Source of the DNA: Caballeronia cordobensis
GTDB lineage: Bacteria; Pseudomonadota; Gammaproteobacteria; Burkholderiales; Burkholderiaceae
NCBI RefSeq assembly: GCF_001544575.2
Contig: NZ_FCNY02000008.1
Span: 1-64,000 of the forward strand
Length of the DNA: 64,000 nt
Direction of reading: 5' to 3'
Shown: in pieces, positions 43,830 to 53,057 of the stretch
Layout: each line of letters starts with the position of its first letter
Numbering within the stretch: the stretch's first letter is position 1
The notes under the pieces: generated by a model
What the model was told of the DNA's origin: nothing
Databases searched by the model: none
The model's input: only the letters and a program-made list of their open reading frames with translations
Translations under genes and position numbers: made by a program

Positions 43830-44744
43830 ATGCACGCGAACGTTCTGAGGTATTTCGTCGAGGTCGCGCGGTGCGGATCGATCCGCAAGGCCGCGCAGAA
43901 TCTCTATGTGGCATCGAGCGCGGTGAACCGGCAAATACTCAAGCTCGAATCGGAGATGGGCACCGAGCTGTTCGACCGGCTGCCCAACGGCATTCGCCTC
44001 AACGCCGCCGGCGAGCGCGTGCTGCAGCACATTCGCGGCACGCTGAACGATTTCCACCTCATGCGCAGCGAGCTCGACGAACTGAAGGGCGAGCGCAAGG
44101 GTCACGTATCGGTGGTGGCGATGGATTCGCTATTCGTCGATTTCCTGCCGGCGACGGTCGAAGAGTTTTCGGACGCGTATCCGGCCGTCACGTATTCGAT
44201 CGCCGCCGTGCCGCCGCACGATGTGCCGCCGCGCGTGCTGAGCGGCGAGTACGACGTCGGCATCACGTACATCACGAAGCTGCCCGCCGGACTCGATGTC
44301 GTGACCGAAGTGCCGTTGCCGCCGGGCGTCGTCATGGCGTCGTCGCATCCGCTCGCCAGGCGCGAGCGCGTCACGTTTGAAGAGTGCCGGCATCATGCAT
44401 TCCTGCGTCTCGAAGGCCGCTCGCCCATTCAGGGTGTCATGAGCAACGACTTCCCCGCCTTCTGGGAATCGCTGCAGCCGAGCGTCACCTGCAACTCGAC
44501 GACGCTGCTCAAGCGCCTGATCGCATCGGGGCGCGGCATATCGTTCTTCTCGAAGCTCGCGTTCCTCGACGAGCTTTCACGCGGCGATGTGGTGTGGCGC
44601 CCCATCGACGACGAGAACATCAACGAACTGACCGTCGGCATCATCGTGCCGAATCAGCGTGTGCTGCCGCATGTGACGGGCGAGTTCGTCGAGCGCATCG
44701 TGCGCAGACTGAAGCATGTCGAGCTGACGCTGCGGGAGTTTTGA
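43830..44744 (+). CDS. LysR-family regulator
   Basis: This 304-residue protein has the helix-turn-helix YFVEVARCGSIRKAAQNLYV then ASSAVNRQILKLESEMGTEL. It is the last gene of the ABC/CoA operon, nine bases after the ferredoxin gene and on the same strand, so it may regulate the operon from within; this differs from the usual divergent LysR arrangement. The effector domain is complete. Ligand is presumably the operon's substrate or its CoA ester. Confidence 0.9.
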   Translation: MHANVLRYFVEVARCGSIRKAAQNLYVASSAVNRQILKLESEMGTELFDRLPNGIRLNAAGERVLQHIRGTLNDFHLMRSELDELKGERKGHVSVVAMDSLFVDFLPATVEEFSDAYPAVTYSIAAVPPHDVPPRVLSGEYDVGITYITKLPAGLDVVTEVPLPPGVVMASSHPLARRERVTFEECRHHAFLRLEGRSPIQGVMSNDFPAFWESLQPSVTCNSTTLLKRLIASGRGISFFSKLAFLDELSRGDVVWRPIDDENINELTVGIIVPNQRVLPHVTGEFVERIVRRLKHVELTLREF

Positions 44745-44746
44745 GT

Positions 44747-44798
44747 GCCTGACCCGGCGTGAGCGGCGCACTTGCGTTGCCTCGAACGCGGGTCAGGC
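44747..44798 (+). terminator. Inverted repeat after the ABC/CoA operon
   Basis: GCCTGACCCG (44747-44756) and CGGGTCAGGC (44789-44798) are perfect ten-base complements separated by 32 bases, directly after the LysR stop. There is no T-run, so it may be a weak or Rho-assisted terminator. Confidence 0.45.
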
Positions 44799-44847
44799 GC
44801 GTTCGCCGATGCCAACGAACCGCGACGCCGCGCTCGCGGTCGCCTGT

Positions 44848-45936
44848 TCAGCTCGATGTTCCACCCATATAGAAGTCGTCGCGGTTATTGCCGGTGGTGC
44901 GCACGCATATCGGCGAGCGGTACAACGGCTCCGCGTACTTCGTGCCGGGTAGCTGGTCACGAATCTTCATGAACAGCGGCGACAGACCGTTGTCGAGCCA
45001 CGCGCCCCAGATGGCGTCGTGGTGGTCGGGCAAGTAGAGTTTCGGCTTGAACAGTTGCAGGTGCTGGAAGGTATAGCCCAACTGCGTCTCGGCGATCGGA
45101 TGCGGCGTCCATGGAAAGATGCCGACATCCACGCCCGGCGCGACGATCTGCGCGAGTTGACTCTCTTCCGGACTCGGGTTGCTCACGCTGTCGAACCAGA
45201 CGATGCGAAAGCCGTTGGGAAACGTGAACGTGAAGCCCATCGTGCCCTGCGTGATGATGTTCGGATCGTTCGAGCCGCGAGCGGCGACCGCGTCGTGCTG
45301 CTGCTGTTCGGCCGCCGTGAGGGGCGGTGCATCCAGTGCGTAGAGCGCGGCGAGCTGTGTCGTGAGTCCGGCCTCGATCGTGCTGTGGATGATATGCGTC
45401 GGACTGATCGTGATATCGCCATAGGTGAATTTCTCGGTATTGTCGCCTTTGACCGTCACCGTCTGCGATGCGGGTACGCCCAGCACCTGTGCCTCCTGCG
45501 TGGTGATCGCCGAGCCGATCACCTGTGCCTTCGTCTGAGCGGCCACCGCGGCCACGTCGCTGATGTGATCCGAGTGCGCGTGTCCGATCAGGATCACATT
45601 GGCGCGCGTCACCTGCGACACGGTGAAGCCCACGGACGGCGTGCGCGCCGGGCGATCGTAATAGGTGTCCATAATAATGACGACACCGTGATAAGCGAGC
45701 TCGTAGTTTGCCGTGCCGAGCCAGCGAAGAACGGCTGTATCTCCTTGCGGCAACGGTCCGCCCTGCGAAGCGGGCGTGAGGCTCTGACAGGCCGGGTCGT
45801 TGGCGAGCGGTGCGTCGGCGGCGTTCGCCGGCGTCATACCGGAGTCATCGCTGCTATGACACGCGGTGACGGTCAAGAGAACGCCGAAGGCAAGGGAGGT
45901 CGCGGCGAGCGTCCGTAAAAAACCCACTGTCTGCAT
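44848..45936 (-). CDS. Exported metallo-beta-lactamase-fold hydrolase (lipoprotein)
   Basis: This 362-residue protein has an N-terminal signal with lipobox Cys26 (LLTVTACHSS), so it is probably membrane-anchored in the periplasm. The metal site HAHSDH (His119, His121, Asp123, His124) and later residues HIIHSTIEAGL and YLPDHHDAIWG identify the metallo-beta-lactamase fold of the UlaG-like type. The start at 45936 follows GGAG by seven bases. It diverges from a LysR gene across 222 bases, which may control it. The substrate is unknown; the fold serves lactones, phosphoesters and others. Confidence 0.85.
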   Translation of the reverse strand: MQTVGFLRTLAATSLAFGVLLTVTACHSSDDSGMTPANAADAPLANDPACQSLTPASQGGPLPQGDTAVLRWLGTANYELAYHGVVIIMDTYYDRPARTPSVGFTVSQVTRANVILIGHAHSDHISDVAAVAAQTKAQVIGSAITTQEAQVLGVPASQTVTVKGDNTEKFTYGDITISPTHIIHSTIEAGLTTQLAALYALDAPPLTAAEQQQHDAVAARGSNDPNIITQGTMGFTFTFPNGFRIVWFDSVSNPSPEESQLAQIVAPGVDVGIFPWTPHPIAETQLGYTFQHLQLFKPKLYLPDHHDAIWGAWLDNGLSPLFMKIRDQLPGTKYAEPLYRSPICVRTTGNNRDDFYMGGTSS

Positions 45937-46158
45937 GGTGTGACTCCGGTAAGGATTACTGACGAAAAAATCGAAGTGACGATGCAAGACAGCTTTGGGC
46001 GGATGTTAGGCGCGAGTTAATGAAGTGTCTATGTGCTTCGCACCATTGCCGCGGAAGATGACGGCCGTGTTGGCGACACGCCACCTGACTGTCATGTGCC
46101 GGTCGTGGAAGAATCGCGAATACGTCACAATCCCAATGTGCTTTCTACCGGACATGCC

Positions 46159-47043
46159 ATGGAGCGTCGCGCACACCTTCCCCCGCTGAATCCGACCCGC
46201 GCGTTCGAGGCGACCGGGCGCCTTTTGAGCATCTCCAAGGCCGCCGACGAACTGGCCGTGACGCCCGCCGCCGTCAGCCGGCAGGTCCGCACGCTCGAAG
46301 CGTATCTGGGCGTCGATCTGTTCGAGCGCGTGAAAGGGCGGCTGGAACTGACATCGGCGGGCGCCCGGTATCTGGCGGAATTGATGCCGCTGTTCGCAGC
46401 GCTGCGCGAAGCGACCGACAGCCTGCGTTCGCCCGAACGCCGTGCGCGCGTGCTCAAGATCCGCTCGCCTGCGACGTTCGCGGTGCGCTGGCTGATTCCG
46501 CGTCTCGCGAGCTTTCATCGGCTGCACGAAAACATCGACGTGCAACTGACCACCTCCCCGGCACCGCTCAATTTCGCGCGCGAGGACATCGACGGCGGTA
46601 TCCAGCTGGGCGACGGCAAGTGGCCCGGCCTGCGCGTCCAGCGTCTGATCGCCAACGAACTGGTGCCGGTCGCGGCCCCGTCCAGACAGGTCAAGGCCCG
46701 CTCGCAGTTGCAGGGTGAAACGCTCTTGCACACGCTCGCGCGCCCGGAAGACTGGACGTTGTGGCTCAAGGCAGCGGGCCTTCCGTTGAGCGGGCGGCGC
46801 CGCGAGATGCGCTACGAGACGTCGCTGCTCGCGTATCAGGCGGCCATCGAAGGGCACGGTGTGGCGATCGCGCAAAAGGCGCTGGTGCGCGGCGAACTGG
46901 AAAGCGGCGCCCTCGTCGCACCGTTTTCTTTCGAGCTCGATCGCGGACATCACACTTACTACTTCGCGTGGCCCACGGCGCGTCCGCAATCGGATGCGCT
47001 GAAAATTTTCCGCCGCTGGCTGCTCACGCTGCTCAACGAATAG
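46159..47043 (+). CDS. LysR-family regulator, GcvA-like
   Basis: This 294-residue transcription factor has the helix-turn-helix FEATGRLLSISKAADELAVT and PAAVSRQVRTLEAYLGVDLF. ATG at 46159 gives the standard N-terminus; the open frame from 46033 adds 42 residues without family similarity. It lies between the divergent metallo-hydrolase gene and the CoA-transferase/crotonase set that starts 138 bases downstream on the same strand, so either could be the target. Confidence 0.9.
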   Translation: MERRAHLPPLNPTRAFEATGRLLSISKAADELAVTPAAVSRQVRTLEAYLGVDLFERVKGRLELTSAGARYLAELMPLFAALREATDSLRSPERRARVLKIRSPATFAVRWLIPRLASFHRLHENIDVQLTTSPAPLNFAREDIDGGIQLGDGKWPGLRVQRLIANELVPVAAPSRQVKARSQLQGETLLHTLARPEDWTLWLKAAGLPLSGRRREMRYETSLLAYQAAIEGHGVAIAQKALVRGELESGALVAPFSFELDRGHHTYYFAWPTARPQSDALKIFRRWLLTLLNE

Positions 47044-47181
47044 CGTGCGCGAGCCGCCGACCTTTTAACAAAAAGTCAACGGTTCGTTTCTAAATAGTCG
47101 ATTGTCCGGACGGCCTTCGAGTACGTAATCTCGTCGGCATGATTCGCTGCGGTGGCGAGTCAGGAGACAGGACAATCACAA

Positions 47182-48423
47182 ATGCCAAGAGACAGCCTCA
47201 ACGGCGTGCGGGTGATCGATTTCTCGCATGTCCTCGCCGGACCCGTCTGCTCGATGACGCTCGCCGATCTCGGCGCGCACGTCGTCAAAATAGAGCCGCC
47301 GGATGGTGAAATCGGCCGGCGTATCGGACCGCCGTGGATCAGCGGCGAAAGCCCGGCCTTCATCGGCGTCAACCGGAACAAATACAGCGTCGCGATCGAT
47401 CTGAAAACCGACGCCGGGCGCGAGGCCGTTCGCCGCATGGTGCGCGAGGCGGACGTGCTCGTCGAGAACTTCCGTCCGGGCGTGATGGCGTCGATGGAAC
47501 TCGACTTCGACGCATTGCGCGAACTGAATCCACGGCTCGTCTACTGCTCGATCTCCGCGTTCGGGCAGACCGGCGCGAATCGCAAGCGGCCTGGCGTCGA
47601 TGGCGTGATACAGGCCGTGAGCGGCTTGATGAGCACGCTCGGCACGGCGAACGACGAGCCGCTGAAAGTGCCGACGCCTGTCGCCGACATGATGGGCGGC
47701 TATCTCGCGTCGATCGCGATTCTTGCCGCGCTGCATCAGGTCCGCGCGGGCGGGGCCGGGCAGCATCTCGACGTGAGCCTCTTCAACGCCACGCTGATGC
47801 TTCAGCAAATCGGCTTCGCCGCGTTCTTCGCGTCCGGACGCGAGCCGGACAAGACCGGCAGCGCCGCGCCCTATGCGTGTCCGAACGAAGCGTTCCCCAC
47901 GGAAGACGGCTGGATGATGGTCGTTGCCTACCATCCCGAGCGGTGGCGCGCGCTATGTGAAGTGCTGGCAATGCCCGCGCTCGAAGCCGATCCGAGGTTC
48001 GCCACCAACGACGATCGCGTGCGCCATCGCGCGGCGCTGCATCATGTGCTCGCCGCGCGCTTCGTCGAACGGACGACCGCGGAATGGATGGAACGGCTCG
48101 CGGCGCGGGACATTCTGTGCGCGCCCGTCGCAAGTTATGGCGATGTCGTCGAATCGGCGGAGTACGCCGAGTGCGGACTGGCGCGGACGATCGATCATCC
48201 CGTCGCGGGCACGATGCGCACGCACGGCTTCGCGCTCGGGCCGTCCGACCGGCCGGCCGCGCCGGACCTGCCCGCACCGCTGACGGGCCAGCACACGCTG
48301 GCGATGCTGGAGCGATACGGCTTCACCGAAAGCGAGATCGCGGGCTTGCTGAATGCGGGCGTGATCCGCGTGGGCCGCGCGCCGCGCGAGACCCGCGACG
48401 ACGACCGCAAGGTGATCGCATGA
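47182..48423 (+). CDS. Class III CoA-transferase (CaiB/BaiF family)
   Basis: This 413-residue enzyme has the N-terminal GVRVIDFSHVLAGPVCSMTL and VNRNKYSVAIDLKTD signatures. The likely catalytic residue is Asp169 (TPVADMMGGYL), the same number as in formyl-CoA transferase. A CAGGAGACAGGA tract precedes the ATG at 47182; a GTG at 47152 would be less well placed. The C-terminal 30 residues form an extra tail. It overlaps the next crotonase gene by four bases. It probably activates an acid imported by the MFS protein encoded at 50121. Confidence 0.92.
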   Translation: MPRDSLNGVRVIDFSHVLAGPVCSMTLADLGAHVVKIEPPDGEIGRRIGPPWISGESPAFIGVNRNKYSVAIDLKTDAGREAVRRMVREADVLVENFRPGVMASMELDFDALRELNPRLVYCSISAFGQTGANRKRPGVDGVIQAVSGLMSTLGTANDEPLKVPTPVADMMGGYLASIAILAALHQVRAGGAGQHLDVSLFNATLMLQQIGFAAFFASGREPDKTGSAAPYACPNEAFPTEDGWMMVVAYHPERWRALCEVLAMPALEADPRFATNDDRVRHRAALHHVLAARFVERTTAEWMERLAARDILCAPVASYGDVVESAEYAECGLARTIDHPVAGTMRTHGFALGPSDRPAAPDLPAPLTGQHTLAMLERYGFTESEIAGLLNAGVIRVGRAPRETRDDDRKVIA

Positions 48424-49196
48424 GCGCCGCGCTGATCCGAAGCGAGCGGCGCGGGCAGGTCGCGCTCGTTCGACTGGCATCGGATAACCCGCTCAATCCG
48501 CTGACCGACGCGTTGATGGACGCGCTGATCGATGAACTGCTGCGCAATGAAACCGACCCGCAGGTTCACGCGACGGTTGTGACGGGATCCGACAAGGCCT
48601 TCGCCGCCGGCGCGGACATTGTCGCGATGTCGAAGCTCGATTACGCGCGCGCCTTTTCCGATGACTACATCGGCCGTAGCTGGGACCGTATCCGCACGAT
48701 TCGCAAGCCGCTGATCGCGGCCGTGGGCGGCTATGCGCTCGGCGGCGGCTGCGAGCTCGCGATGATGTGCGACATCGTCATCGCCGCCGACGACGCGCGC
48801 TTCGGCCAGCCCGAGATCAGGCTCGGCATCGTCCCGGGCGCGGGTGGCACGCAACGTCTGCCGCGCGCGGCCGGCAAATCGACCGCGATGCTCGCGTGTC
48901 TCACCGGCGAGCCGATGGGCGCAAGCGATGCATTGGCCTGCGGACTCGTGTCGATGGTCGTCGCCCGCGAGCGGTTGATCGACGAAGCGATGCGCGTCGG
49001 AGAACAGATCGCCCGTCATTCGCTGCCGGTGATCGTCGCGATCAAGGAAGCCGTCGATCGCGCGTTCGAGTCGTCGCTCACCGAAGGGCTTCTATTCGAA
49101 CGAAGGCTATTTCACGCGGGCTTTTCACTCGCCGATCAGAAAGAAGGCATGGCCGCGTTTCTGGAACGCCGTCAGGCCGCGTTCCTCAACCGGTAG
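48420..49196 (+). CDS. Enoyl-CoA hydratase
   Basis: This 258-residue crotonase has an intact active site: AFAAGADIVAM and GGYALGGGCELAMMCDIVIA supply the oxyanion hole and the first Glu, FGQPEIRLGIVPGAGGTQRL the second Glu. It closely resembles classic short-chain enoyl-CoA hydratases. Translation is coupled to the CoA-transferase (ATGA overlap), and a second, divergent crotonase follows 28 bases later. Confidence 0.92.
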   Translation: MSAALIRSERRGQVALVRLASDNPLNPLTDALMDALIDELLRNETDPQVHATVVTGSDKAFAAGADIVAMSKLDYARAFSDDYIGRSWDRIRTIRKPLIAAVGGYALGGGCELAMMCDIVIAADDARFGQPEIRLGIVPGAGGTQRLPRAAGKSTAMLACLTGEPMGASDALACGLVSMVVARERLIDEAMRVGEQIARHSLPVIVAIKEAVDRAFESSLTEGLLFERRLFHAGFSLADQKEGMAAFLERRQAAFLNR

Positions 49197-49224
49197 TGCC
49201 CGAGAACAACCAGGAGACTTTTTC

Positions 49225-50046
49225 GTGTCAGCTTATTCAAACGAGGCCAGTTCACGGGTCGAATCATCCGTCGATGACGGCGTGCTTACGCTCACGCTCA
49301 ACAGCCCAAGCGATGGAAACGCGCTCGACGTCGCAATGACGGAGGCGTTGTCGGACGCACTGGAGCAGGTCAACGATCAGCGCGATGTGCTTTGCGTGCT
49401 GCTGCGTTCATCGTCGCGGCACTTCTGCACGGGCGGCAACGTGAAGGACATGCAAAGCGGCAGCGATCTCATGCGCGGCAGCGTCGAGGACGTGCGCGAG
49501 CGCCTGCTTCGCAGCCTGCACCGGATCACGCGCGCACTGAGCGGGCTCGATGTGCCGTCGGTGTGCGCGGTCAATGGTGCCGCGGTCGGCGCGGGCTGCG
49601 ATCTCGCGCTGATGTGCGATATCCGTCTGGCCAGCACGAGCGCCGTGTTCGCGGAAAGCTTCCTGCGGCTCGGGCTGGTGTCGGGCATCGGCGGATCGTG
49701 GTTCCTCACGCGGATCGTGGGTTACGCGAAGGCGCTCGAACTGACGTTGACCAGCGAGTTCATCGATGCCGAAGCGGCGCTCGGTCTGGGCATCGTGGCG
49801 AAGGTGCTGCCGGATGCCACGCTCGACAGCGAGGCCCGCGCGCTCGCGAAGCGCATCGCGCAGAATCCGCCGACAGCGCTGCGCATGGCGAAGCGGCTCG
49901 TACGCGAAGCAGCCGATGTCTCGCTTTCGACGACGCTCGAGATGGCGGCAGGCATGCAGGCCATGCTCTTGTGCGGTCAGGAACACAAGGCGGCCGTCGG
50001 CCGGTTTCTCGATCGACAAGCGGCGAAAAAGCGCACAAGCGCGTGA
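49225..50046 (+). CDS. Crotonase-family protein lacking the hydratase glutamates (isomerase-like)
   Basis: This 273-residue crotonase starts at GTG with AGGAG 11-15 bases upstream. HFCTGGNVKDM and NGAAVGAGCDLALMCD keep the CoA oxyanion hole. The first catalytic Glu of hydratases is replaced by Asp (GCDLAL), and the PE of the second motif reads ESF (FAESFLRLGLVSGIGGSWFL). This pattern is closer to PaaG-like isomerases than to hydratases. It probably isomerises or otherwise processes the product made by the adjacent hydratase. Confidence 0.88.
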   Translation: MSAYSNEASSRVESSVDDGVLTLTLNSPSDGNALDVAMTEALSDALEQVNDQRDVLCVLLRSSSRHFCTGGNVKDMQSGSDLMRGSVEDVRERLLRSLHRITRALSGLDVPSVCAVNGAAVGAGCDLALMCDIRLASTSAVFAESFLRLGLVSGIGGSWFLTRIVGYAKALELTLTSEFIDAEAALGLGIVAKVLPDATLDSEARALAKRIAQNPPTALRMAKRLVREAADVSLSTTLEMAAGMQAMLLCGQEHKAAVGRFLDRQAAKKRTSA

Positions 50047-50120
50047 TGCGCCGATACGGCCACGGCGTCATCGCGCGTGGCTTTACAGCCTAAAACAGAC
50101 TGAAACAGATGGAGACGACC

Positions 50121-51494
50121 ATGTCCATGACGTCCGGAGACAGCCATCCGAAGCCCGGTATGCTGCGGATCATCGCTACATCGAGCCTCGGCACGATGCT
50201 CGAGTACTACGATTTCTTCGTCTATGTCGCGCTGACATCGACCTTGACGCACTTGTTTCTTCCATCGACCGACCGGACCGTCGCCGCCATGGCGGGCGTG
50301 GCCACGTTCGGCATCGCGTATGTCGCGCGGCCCCTGGGCACGATCATCTTCAGCCCGATGGCCGACCGGATCGGGCGCAAGAAGACCTTCGTCGTCACGC
50401 TCGTGATCATGGGTATCGCGACGGTGGGAATCGGCTGTCTGCCGACCTACGCGGCCGCGGGCGTGCTTGCGCCGGTCGGCCTCATTACGCTGCGCGTGTT
50501 GCAGGGCGTCGCGCTCGGCGGCGAATACGGCTCGGCGGTGGTCTACGTGATGGAGCATGCGCCCGCGGGCCGCAAAGGCATGGCGACCAGCGTGCTGCAA
50601 AGCACCGCGAGCGTCGGCCTGCTGCTTGCGCTGGCGATCGTGTCGGCGCTCAAGTTCGCGCTCGATGCATCCGCATTCGAAGCCTGGGGCTGGCGCGTCC
50701 CGTTCCTGATCTCGGCGCCGATCGTCGCGGTGGCGACGTGGATCCGGCTCGGCATGACGGAAACGCCCGTGTTCGCGGAGATGAAGCAGGCCGGCCGTCT
50801 GTCGAAATCGCCGTTGCAGGACACCTTGTCGAGCGCGACGTCGTGGAAGGCGATTCTTGTCGCGATGTTCGGCGCGCAGGGCGGAACCTCGGTGTCGCTC
50901 TATACGTCGATCGTCTACATGCTGTATTTCCTGCAGAACGTCTTGAAGGTCGATCCTTCGCGCGCGAATCTATGCCTCGGTGTCGCGATCGTCGTCGCCG
51001 CGCCGCTCTACCCGGTGTTCGGCCGCCTGTCCGATGCGATCGGCCGCGCACGCGTCATGCTCATCGGCATCGTGCTCTGGATTCTTGCAGCCTATCCGGC
51101 GTTCGCGGGTATCAGGACGCAAGCGCTCGCGGGCGGCTGGATCGCCGTCACGCTGCTCATCGCGTTGCTGGCCGTGTTGACCGCGATGATCATGGCGCCG
51201 CTGCCGGCATTTATCGCCGAATGTTTTCCGCCGCAAAGCCGGACGACAGGTTTCGGATTGTCGCAACAACTCGGCAATGTGCTGTTCGGCGGCTTCCTTC
51301 CGTTGATCAGTCTTTCGCTCGTCAACCTGACGGGCAATCCGCTGGCGGGCGTCGGCTATTCGATCGTGTCGCTGTTGCCGTGTCTCGCCGTCACGTACTT
51401 CTGGGGACTGCGGCAGGATCGGCTCACGCGGCAGAGCAATCACGACATTCGGCGCGCAAGCCCTGCCGACGCGGCGCAGTTGCCGGTGCGTTGA
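50121..51494 (+). CDS. MFS metabolite:H+ symporter (ShiA/KgtP-like)
   Basis: This is a 457-residue inner-membrane transporter with about twelve hydrophobic segments. The sugar/metabolite-symporter signatures are present: MADRIGRKKTFVVTLVIMGI and LQGVALGGEYGSAVVYVMEH. Members of this group import dicarboxylates, shikimate, proline betaine and other acids. The ATG at 50121 is preceded by GGAG at 50111-50114; an ATG at 50109 has no ribosome site. It follows the CoA-transferase/crotonase genes and ends at a strong hairpin terminator, so it likely supplies their substrate. Confidence 0.9.
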   Translation: MSMTSGDSHPKPGMLRIIATSSLGTMLEYYDFFVYVALTSTLTHLFLPSTDRTVAAMAGVATFGIAYVARPLGTIIFSPMADRIGRKKTFVVTLVIMGIATVGIGCLPTYAAAGVLAPVGLITLRVLQGVALGGEYGSAVVYVMEHAPAGRKGMATSVLQSTASVGLLLALAIVSALKFALDASAFEAWGWRVPFLISAPIVAVATWIRLGMTETPVFAEMKQAGRLSKSPLQDTLSSATSWKAILVAMFGAQGGTSVSLYTSIVYMLYFLQNVLKVDPSRANLCLGVAIVVAAPLYPVFGRLSDAIGRARVMLIGIVLWILAAYPAFAGIRTQALAGGWIAVTLLIALLAVLTAMIMAPLPAFIAECFPPQSRTTGFGLSQQLGNVLFGGFLPLISLSLVNLTGNPLAGVGYSIVSLLPCLAVTYFWGLRQDRLTRQSNHDIRRASPADAAQLPVR

Positions 51495-51508
51495 TCCAGC
51501 GATGACAC

Positions 51509-51538
51509 GAGACGCGGCATCTCGATGCCGCGTCTCGC
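51509..51538. terminator. Strong convergent hairpin terminator
   Basis: CGAGACGCGGCAT (51509-51521) and ATGCCGCGTCTCG (51526-51538) form a perfect 13-base-pair stem with a four-base CTCG loop in the 49-base gap between the MFS and aldehyde dehydrogenase genes, which converge. Confidence 0.85.
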
Positions 51539-51543
51539 GCCGT

Positions 51544-52920
51544 TCAGGCGAGACCGCCCATCAACGTGTACTTCACGTGCACATATTCCTCGATCCCATG
51601 ATGACTGCCTTCGCGTCCGTATCCGGACTGCTTCACGCCGCCGAACGGCACCGAAGCCGTGCCGACCGAGCCGGAGTTCAGAATCACCATGCCGGCTTCG
51701 AGATCGCGCGAAAGGCGAAACGCGCGGCCCAGATCGCGCGTGAACGCATAGGCGACGAGGCCATATTCGGTGGCGTTGCTGCGCGAGATGACTTCGGCTT
51801 CCGTGGAGAAGCGATAGACCGGGAAGACGGGACCGAAGATTTCGGTGGAGGCGATCGGCATATCGTCCGCGACATCGACGAGAATCGTGGGCGCGTAGAA
51901 GAGCCCGCCTTTCGCGTGCGGATGTCCGCCGAGCATGACCGCGGCGCCGCGCTGGCGGGAATCGTCGACGAGTTCACCGACCTTGTCGATGGCCGCGCGG
52001 TTGATCAGCGGACCGACCACGAAGCGTTCCTGCAGCCCTTGATCGACCGGAATGGCCTCGACGAGCGCCTTGACGCGCTGAACGAATGCGTCGTGCACGC
52101 TCGCCTGCACATACACGCGGTTCGGCGAAATGCAGACTTGCCCGCTGTTGCGCAACTTCGCGGACACGAGCGCGCTGGCGGCTGCATCGAGATCGGCGTC
52201 TTCGAAGACGATGAACGGCGCGTTGCCGCCCAGTTCCATCGTCATCTTCTTGAGCGTGCCGGCGCACTGTGCGGCGAGCAGCTTGCCCACGGCGGTGGAA
52301 CCGGTGAACGAGATCTTGCGGATGCGCGGGTCGCCGGTGATCAGCTTGCCGATCTGCACGGGGTCGCCCGTCACCATCTCGAACACGCCTTCCGGAATGC
52401 CGGCGCGACGCGCGTATTCGAGCAGCTTGTAGGCGGTCAGCGGGGTTTCCTCGGCCGGCTTCAGGAGGATCGTGCAACCCGCCGCGAGGGCGGTCGCCAC
52501 CTTGCGCGTGATCATCATGAACGGGAAATTCCACGGCGTGATCGACGCGACCGGCCCGACCGCTTCTTTCGTGACGATCACCGCCGCGTCTTTCGCGTGC
52601 GTGGGGATGGTATCGCCATACACGCGCTTGGCTTCCTCCGCATACCATTCGATGAAGCCGAGTCCATAGTCAATTTCGCCGAGGGCTTCCGACAAGCACT
52701 TGCCGTTCTCGCGGCACATCAGCTCGGCGAATGCGGTCTTGTCGGCACTGACCAGATCGAACCACTTGCGCAACACTTCGCTGCGTTCGCGCGCCAGCGT
52801 GCGCGACCAGGCCGGAAAGGCCGCGCACGTGCGATCGATGGCCGCGCGCACCTGTGCTTCCGAATGCTGTTCGACCTGCCCGACGATGGTTCCGTCGGCG
52901 GGATTGAGTACATCGATCAT
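51544..52920 (-). CDS. NAD(P)-dependent aldehyde dehydrogenase, succinate-semialdehyde dehydrogenase-like
   Basis: This 458-residue aldehyde dehydrogenase has all catalytic motifs: ITPWNFPFMM, FTGSTAVGKLL, general base Glu in MTMELGGNAPFIVF and nucleophile Cys in NSGQVCISPNRVYV. Overall similarity is to GabD-type succinate semialdehyde dehydrogenases. The start at 52920 follows GGAG; the track-like upstream extension of 20 residues is not family-like. It diverges from an AraC-type regulator gene across 137 bases, the probable regulator. Confidence 0.92.
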   Translation of the reverse strand: MIDVLNPADGTIVGQVEQHSEAQVRAAIDRTCAAFPAWSRTLARERSEVLRKWFDLVSADKTAFAELMCRENGKCLSEALGEIDYGLGFIEWYAEEAKRVYGDTIPTHAKDAAVIVTKEAVGPVASITPWNFPFMMITRKVATALAAGCTILLKPAEETPLTAYKLLEYARRAGIPEGVFEMVTGDPVQIGKLITGDPRIRKISFTGSTAVGKLLAAQCAGTLKKMTMELGGNAPFIVFEDADLDAAASALVSAKLRNSGQVCISPNRVYVQASVHDAFVQRVKALVEAIPVDQGLQERFVVGPLINRAAIDKVGELVDDSRQRGAAVMLGGHPHAKGGLFYAPTILVDVADDMPIASTEIFGPVFPVYRFSTEAEVISRSNATEYGLVAYAFTRDLGRAFRLSRDLEAGMVILNSGSVGTASVPFGGVKQSGYGREGSHHGIEEYVHVKYTLMGGLA

Positions 52921-53057
52921 GCTGTTCTCCAATGAGTGAATGAGACTGCTCAGCGCATCGACGCGTCGTGATGCACGCATGCGGATGCATGATCGAATGC
53001 TAAGACTGACGCGATCGTGCGAGAACGTCAGATCGTCTGCGAAGCTTGCCCGATCCT

